Shown here: in pieces, positions 62,079-64,000 of the stretch | Numbering within the stretch: position 1 is the stretch's first letter | Layout of the letters: each line of letters opens with the position of its first letter | DNA from: JTS-RE37 sp041743975 | GTDB taxonomy: Bacteria; Bacteroidota; Bacteroidia; Flavobacteriales; Flavobacteriaceae | Reading direction: 5' to 3' | Assembly: GCA_041743975.1 (NCBI GenBank) | Contig: JBGTLT010000074.1 | Span: 1-64,000, forward strand | Length of the DNA: 64,000 bases | Notes under the pieces: generated by a model | Databases searched by the model: none | Told to the model about the DNA's origin: nothing | Seen by the model: the letters and a program-made list of their open reading frames with translations, nothing else | Made by a program: the position numbers and the translations under genes

Positions 62079-62095
62079 AGATGGTTTAATCAGGG

Positions 62096-64000
62096 TTATG
62101 CATCGTCATCAAGCATAACCCATTCACCTTTATCCAATAGGGATTCGGCTTGTTTATATTTCATGGTTTTGCTTTCGCCTGAAAGTATATGTTTAATGGT
62201 AACCTTATCATTCCGGCCAATCTTGGGTTTTTCCCTTGTGATGGTTTCCGTTACCTGTGGCCTGCTGCGCTGGGTATTTCCGGCTGCCCGGTTTTGTGCT
62301 GCCAGTTCATCGGTGTTGGGTATTTCCTCCTTGGAAACCTGCAGGTTTTCTTTTGGCCGGCGGATATTCCTCGCTTCCTGTATCTCATTGGTATTGGATG
62401 AGGGTAGTTCGCCTTTGAAGAGGAAGGATACGACATCCTTGTTCACTTTGTCAATCATACCTTTGAAGAGTTCAAATGCTTCAAATTTATAGATCAGGAG
62501 CGGATCTTTCTGTTCATGAACCGCGAGCTGGACGGATTGCTTCAATTCATCCATTTTACGTAAATGGGTCTTCCAGGCGTCATCGATAATGGCCAGCGTA
62601 ATATTTTTTTCAAAATCGGTTACCAGTTGCTTCCCGTTGCTTTCGTAGGCATTTTTCAAGTTGGTTACTACGTTCAGCGTTTTGATGCCATCGGTAAAGG
62701 GTACCACAATGCGTTCAAATTTATTGGCATTGTCCTCATATACCTTTTTAATGATCGGAAATGCAGTGGCAGCACTGCGGGCCATTTTATGCTGGTAATG
62801 GTCATAAGCCACCTTATAGGTAGCATTTGCAATTTCCTGGAATCCCATCCGGGAGAAATCTGCTTCCGTGACAGGAGAGGTTATGGAGAAGTATTTTATG
62901 AGTTCAAACTCAAAATTCTTGAAATCATTGGCCGCCTTGTTTGTATCGGCAATTACTTCGCAGGTATCGTACACCATATTGGCAATATCTACCTGAAGCC
63001 TTTCGCCTTGCAGTGCGTGCCGCCTTCTTTTGTAAATAACCTCCCGCTGGGCATTCATAACATCGTCATATTCCAACAACCTTTTGCGAATCCCGAAGTT
63101 GTTCTCCTCTACTTTTTTCTGAGCCCGTTCTATGGACTTTGTCATCATGGAATGCTGGATGACCTCCCCTTCTTCCAATCCCATGCGGTCCATCATTTTT
63201 GCAACCCTGTCCGAACCGAATAACCGCATAAGGTTGTCCTCCAGGGAAACGTAGAATTGCGAGCTTCCCGGATCCCCCTGTCTCCCTGAGCGACCCCGAA
63301 GCTGGCGGTCAACCCGGCGGGAATCATGCCGTTCTGTTCCTACAATAGCCAGTCCGCCTGCCTTCTTCACCTCTTCGGTTAATTTAATGTCTGTTCCCCT
63401 TCCTGCCATATTGGTAGCGATGGTAACGATCCCGGATTTCCCCGCTTCGGCTACAATATCAGCTTCCTTTTTATGCAATTTGGCGTTCAGTACGTTATGG
63501 GGGATCTTCCGGATGGTAAGCATTCGGGAAAGCAGTTCGGAGATTTCCACAGAGGTGGTACCGATAAGCACAGGCCTGCCCTGATGCGAGAGTTGGGTAA
63601 CCTCCTCTATGATGGCATTATATTTTTCCCTCTTGGTCTTGTAGATATAATCATTTCTGTCAGCCCGTGCGACCGGCCTGTTGGTTGGGATTTCCATAAC
63701 ATCCAATTTATAGATCTCCCATAATTCCCCTGCCTCGGTAACGGCCGTACCGGTCATCCCGGACAGCTTTTTATACATCCTGAAATAATTCTGCAAGGTA
63801 ATGGTGGCAAAGGTCTGGGTCATCGCCTCAATTTTCACATTCTCCTTTGCTTCAATGGCCTGGTGCAACCCGTCCGAATAACGTCTGCCATCCATGATCC
63901 GTCCTGTTTGTTCATCGACGATCATTACCTTATTGTCCATCACCACATATTCCACATCTTTTTCAAAAAGTGTATATGCCTTTAGCAATTGGCTCATGGT
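62096..64000 (-). CDS. secA: Protein translocase ATPase SecA, N-terminal part cut by window edge
   Basis: About 634 codons of the C-terminal portion are present and the frame is open to the window edge. It includes the end of the preprotein cross-linking region, YFRMYKKLSGMTGTAVTE, NBD2 with VLIGTTSVEISELLSRML and NMAGRGTDIKL, the ERHDSRRVDRQLRGRSGRQGDPGSSQFY motif VI and the helical scaffold (NFGIRKRLLEYDDVMNAQREVIY). It powers Sec export of unfolded proteins through SecYEG. The tail ends without a Cys-rich zinc motif, which is common in Bacteroidota SecA. Confidence 0.97.
   Translation of the reverse strand, partial: TMSQLLKAYTLFEKDVEYVVMDNKVMIVDEQTGRIMDGRRYSDGLHQAIEAKENVKIEAMTQTFATITLQNYFRMYKKLSGMTGTAVTEAGELWEIYKLDVMEIPTNRPVARADRNDYIYKTKREKYNAIIEEVTQLSHQGRPVLIGTTSVEISELLSRMLTIRKIPHNVLNAKLHKKEADIVAEAGKSGIVTIATNMAGRGTDIKLTEEVKKAGGLAIVGTERHDSRRVDRQLRGRSGRQGDPGSSQFYVSLEDNLMRLFGSDRVAKMMDRMGLEEGEVIQHSMMTKSIERAQKKVEENNFGIRKRLLEYDDVMNAQREVIYKRRRHALQGERLQVDIANMVYDTCEVIADTNKAANDFKNFEFELIKYFSITSPVTEADFSRMGFQEIANATYKVAYDHYQHKMARSAATAFPIIKKVYEDNANKFERIVVPFTDGIKTLNVVTNLKNAYESNGKQLVTDFEKNITLAIIDDAWKTHLRKMDELKQSVQLAVHEQKDPLLIYKFEAFELFKGMIDKVNKDVVSFLFKGELPSSNTNEIQEARNIRRPKENLQVSKEEIPNTDELAAQNRAAGNTQRSRPQVTETITREKPKIGRNDKVTIKHILSGESKTMKYKQAESLLDKGEWVMLDDDA

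Larger units (their letters stand above)
61395..62095. other. Long intergenic region of 701 bases with possible gene relics
   Basis: No convincing intact gene is present. The left part (about 61430-61730) has overlapping open frames on both strands with no recognisable motif. The right part has a leftward fragment (61818-61979) that looks protein-like, and the secA terminator at its end. The region may be a decayed gene or contain a non-coding RNA; I see no decisive structure. Confidence 0.5.

Noticed and set aside
1..64000. tRNA, rRNA, insertion sequence, prophage or anti-phage defence genes
   Set aside because: I looked for tRNA T-arm signatures, transposase motifs, terminal inverted repeats and typical defence domains and saw none that held up.

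Overview
The window reads as chromosomal DNA from a marine-type member of the Bacteroidota, most likely Flavobacteriaceae. The evidence is a Bacteroidota-specific gene (DUF5606), flavobacterial forms of DapD, RuvX and MazG, many SPI/SPII-type exported proteins, absence of Shine-Dalgarno motifs, and several upstream sequences matching the Bacteroidota promoter consensus (TTTG ... TAnnTTTG). GC content is moderate by eye. No tRNA, rRNA, CRISPR array, transposase or phage gene was seen. The first gene (glycosyltransferase) and the last (SecA) are cut by the window edges.

Layout. (1) 1-4753 is housekeeping: two glycosyltransferases, dapD, and a divergent ruvX-def-DUF5606 run. (2) 4785-12783 holds accessory envelope and hydrolytic genes: SRPBCC protein, GH20 hexosaminidase with an SGNH esterase, a DUF5916 outer-membrane-type protein, a duplicated DUF302 protein, an SRAP protein and a DUF1080 protein. 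(3) 12824-32362 is a metabolic island dominated by exported enzymes. It contains a leftward group (SMP-30 lactonase, two-subunit molybdenum hydroxylase), a rightward run (GFOR-like oxidoreductase, mandelate-racemase-type dehydratase, RraA-like protein, NIPSNAP protein, sorbosone-type dehydrogenase, cytochrome c) and a convergent leftward run (DUF1080, HbpS-like, PD40/DUF1349, DUF3500, aldo/keto reductase, isomerase/epimerase, non-canonical Nramp, atypical D-aminoacylase). (4) 32529-43773 returns to core functions: mazG, a MATE pump, a lipid-linked sugar module (PAP2, GT83, flippase-like, GT2), meaB, DUF2911, and a sigma/anti-sigma/surface-protein operon. (5) 43825-64000 is mixed: a second Gfo/Idh/MocA enzyme, msrA, a malectin lipoprotein, an M23 peptidase, an intradiol-dioxygenase/thioredoxin-like fusion beside a LytTR regulator, two paralogous mini secreted proteins flanking tesA-like plus an ABC exporter pair, an amidohydrolase remnant, an intact amidohydrolase, an M14 peptidase, a histidine kinase and secA.

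How it works together (inference). In the island, the rightward run and its divergent lactonase could form a periplasmic sugar-oxidation route: the GFOR-like enzyme makes a lactone, the SMP-30 protein opens it, the enolase-superfamily enzyme dehydrates the sugar acid, the RraA-like enzyme cleaves or decarboxylates the product, and a dehydrogenase plus lipoprotein cytochrome c pass electrons to the respiratory chain. Every member of this run carries an export signal, whereas comparable pathways are usually cytosolic. Six proteins in the window carry clear twin-arginine signals. This exported pathway is the best candidate for an undescribed system here. Secondary candidates are the mini secreted protein family, the dioxygenase/thioredoxin-like fusion, and two enzyme/transporter homologues whose canonical metal-binding motifs are replaced.
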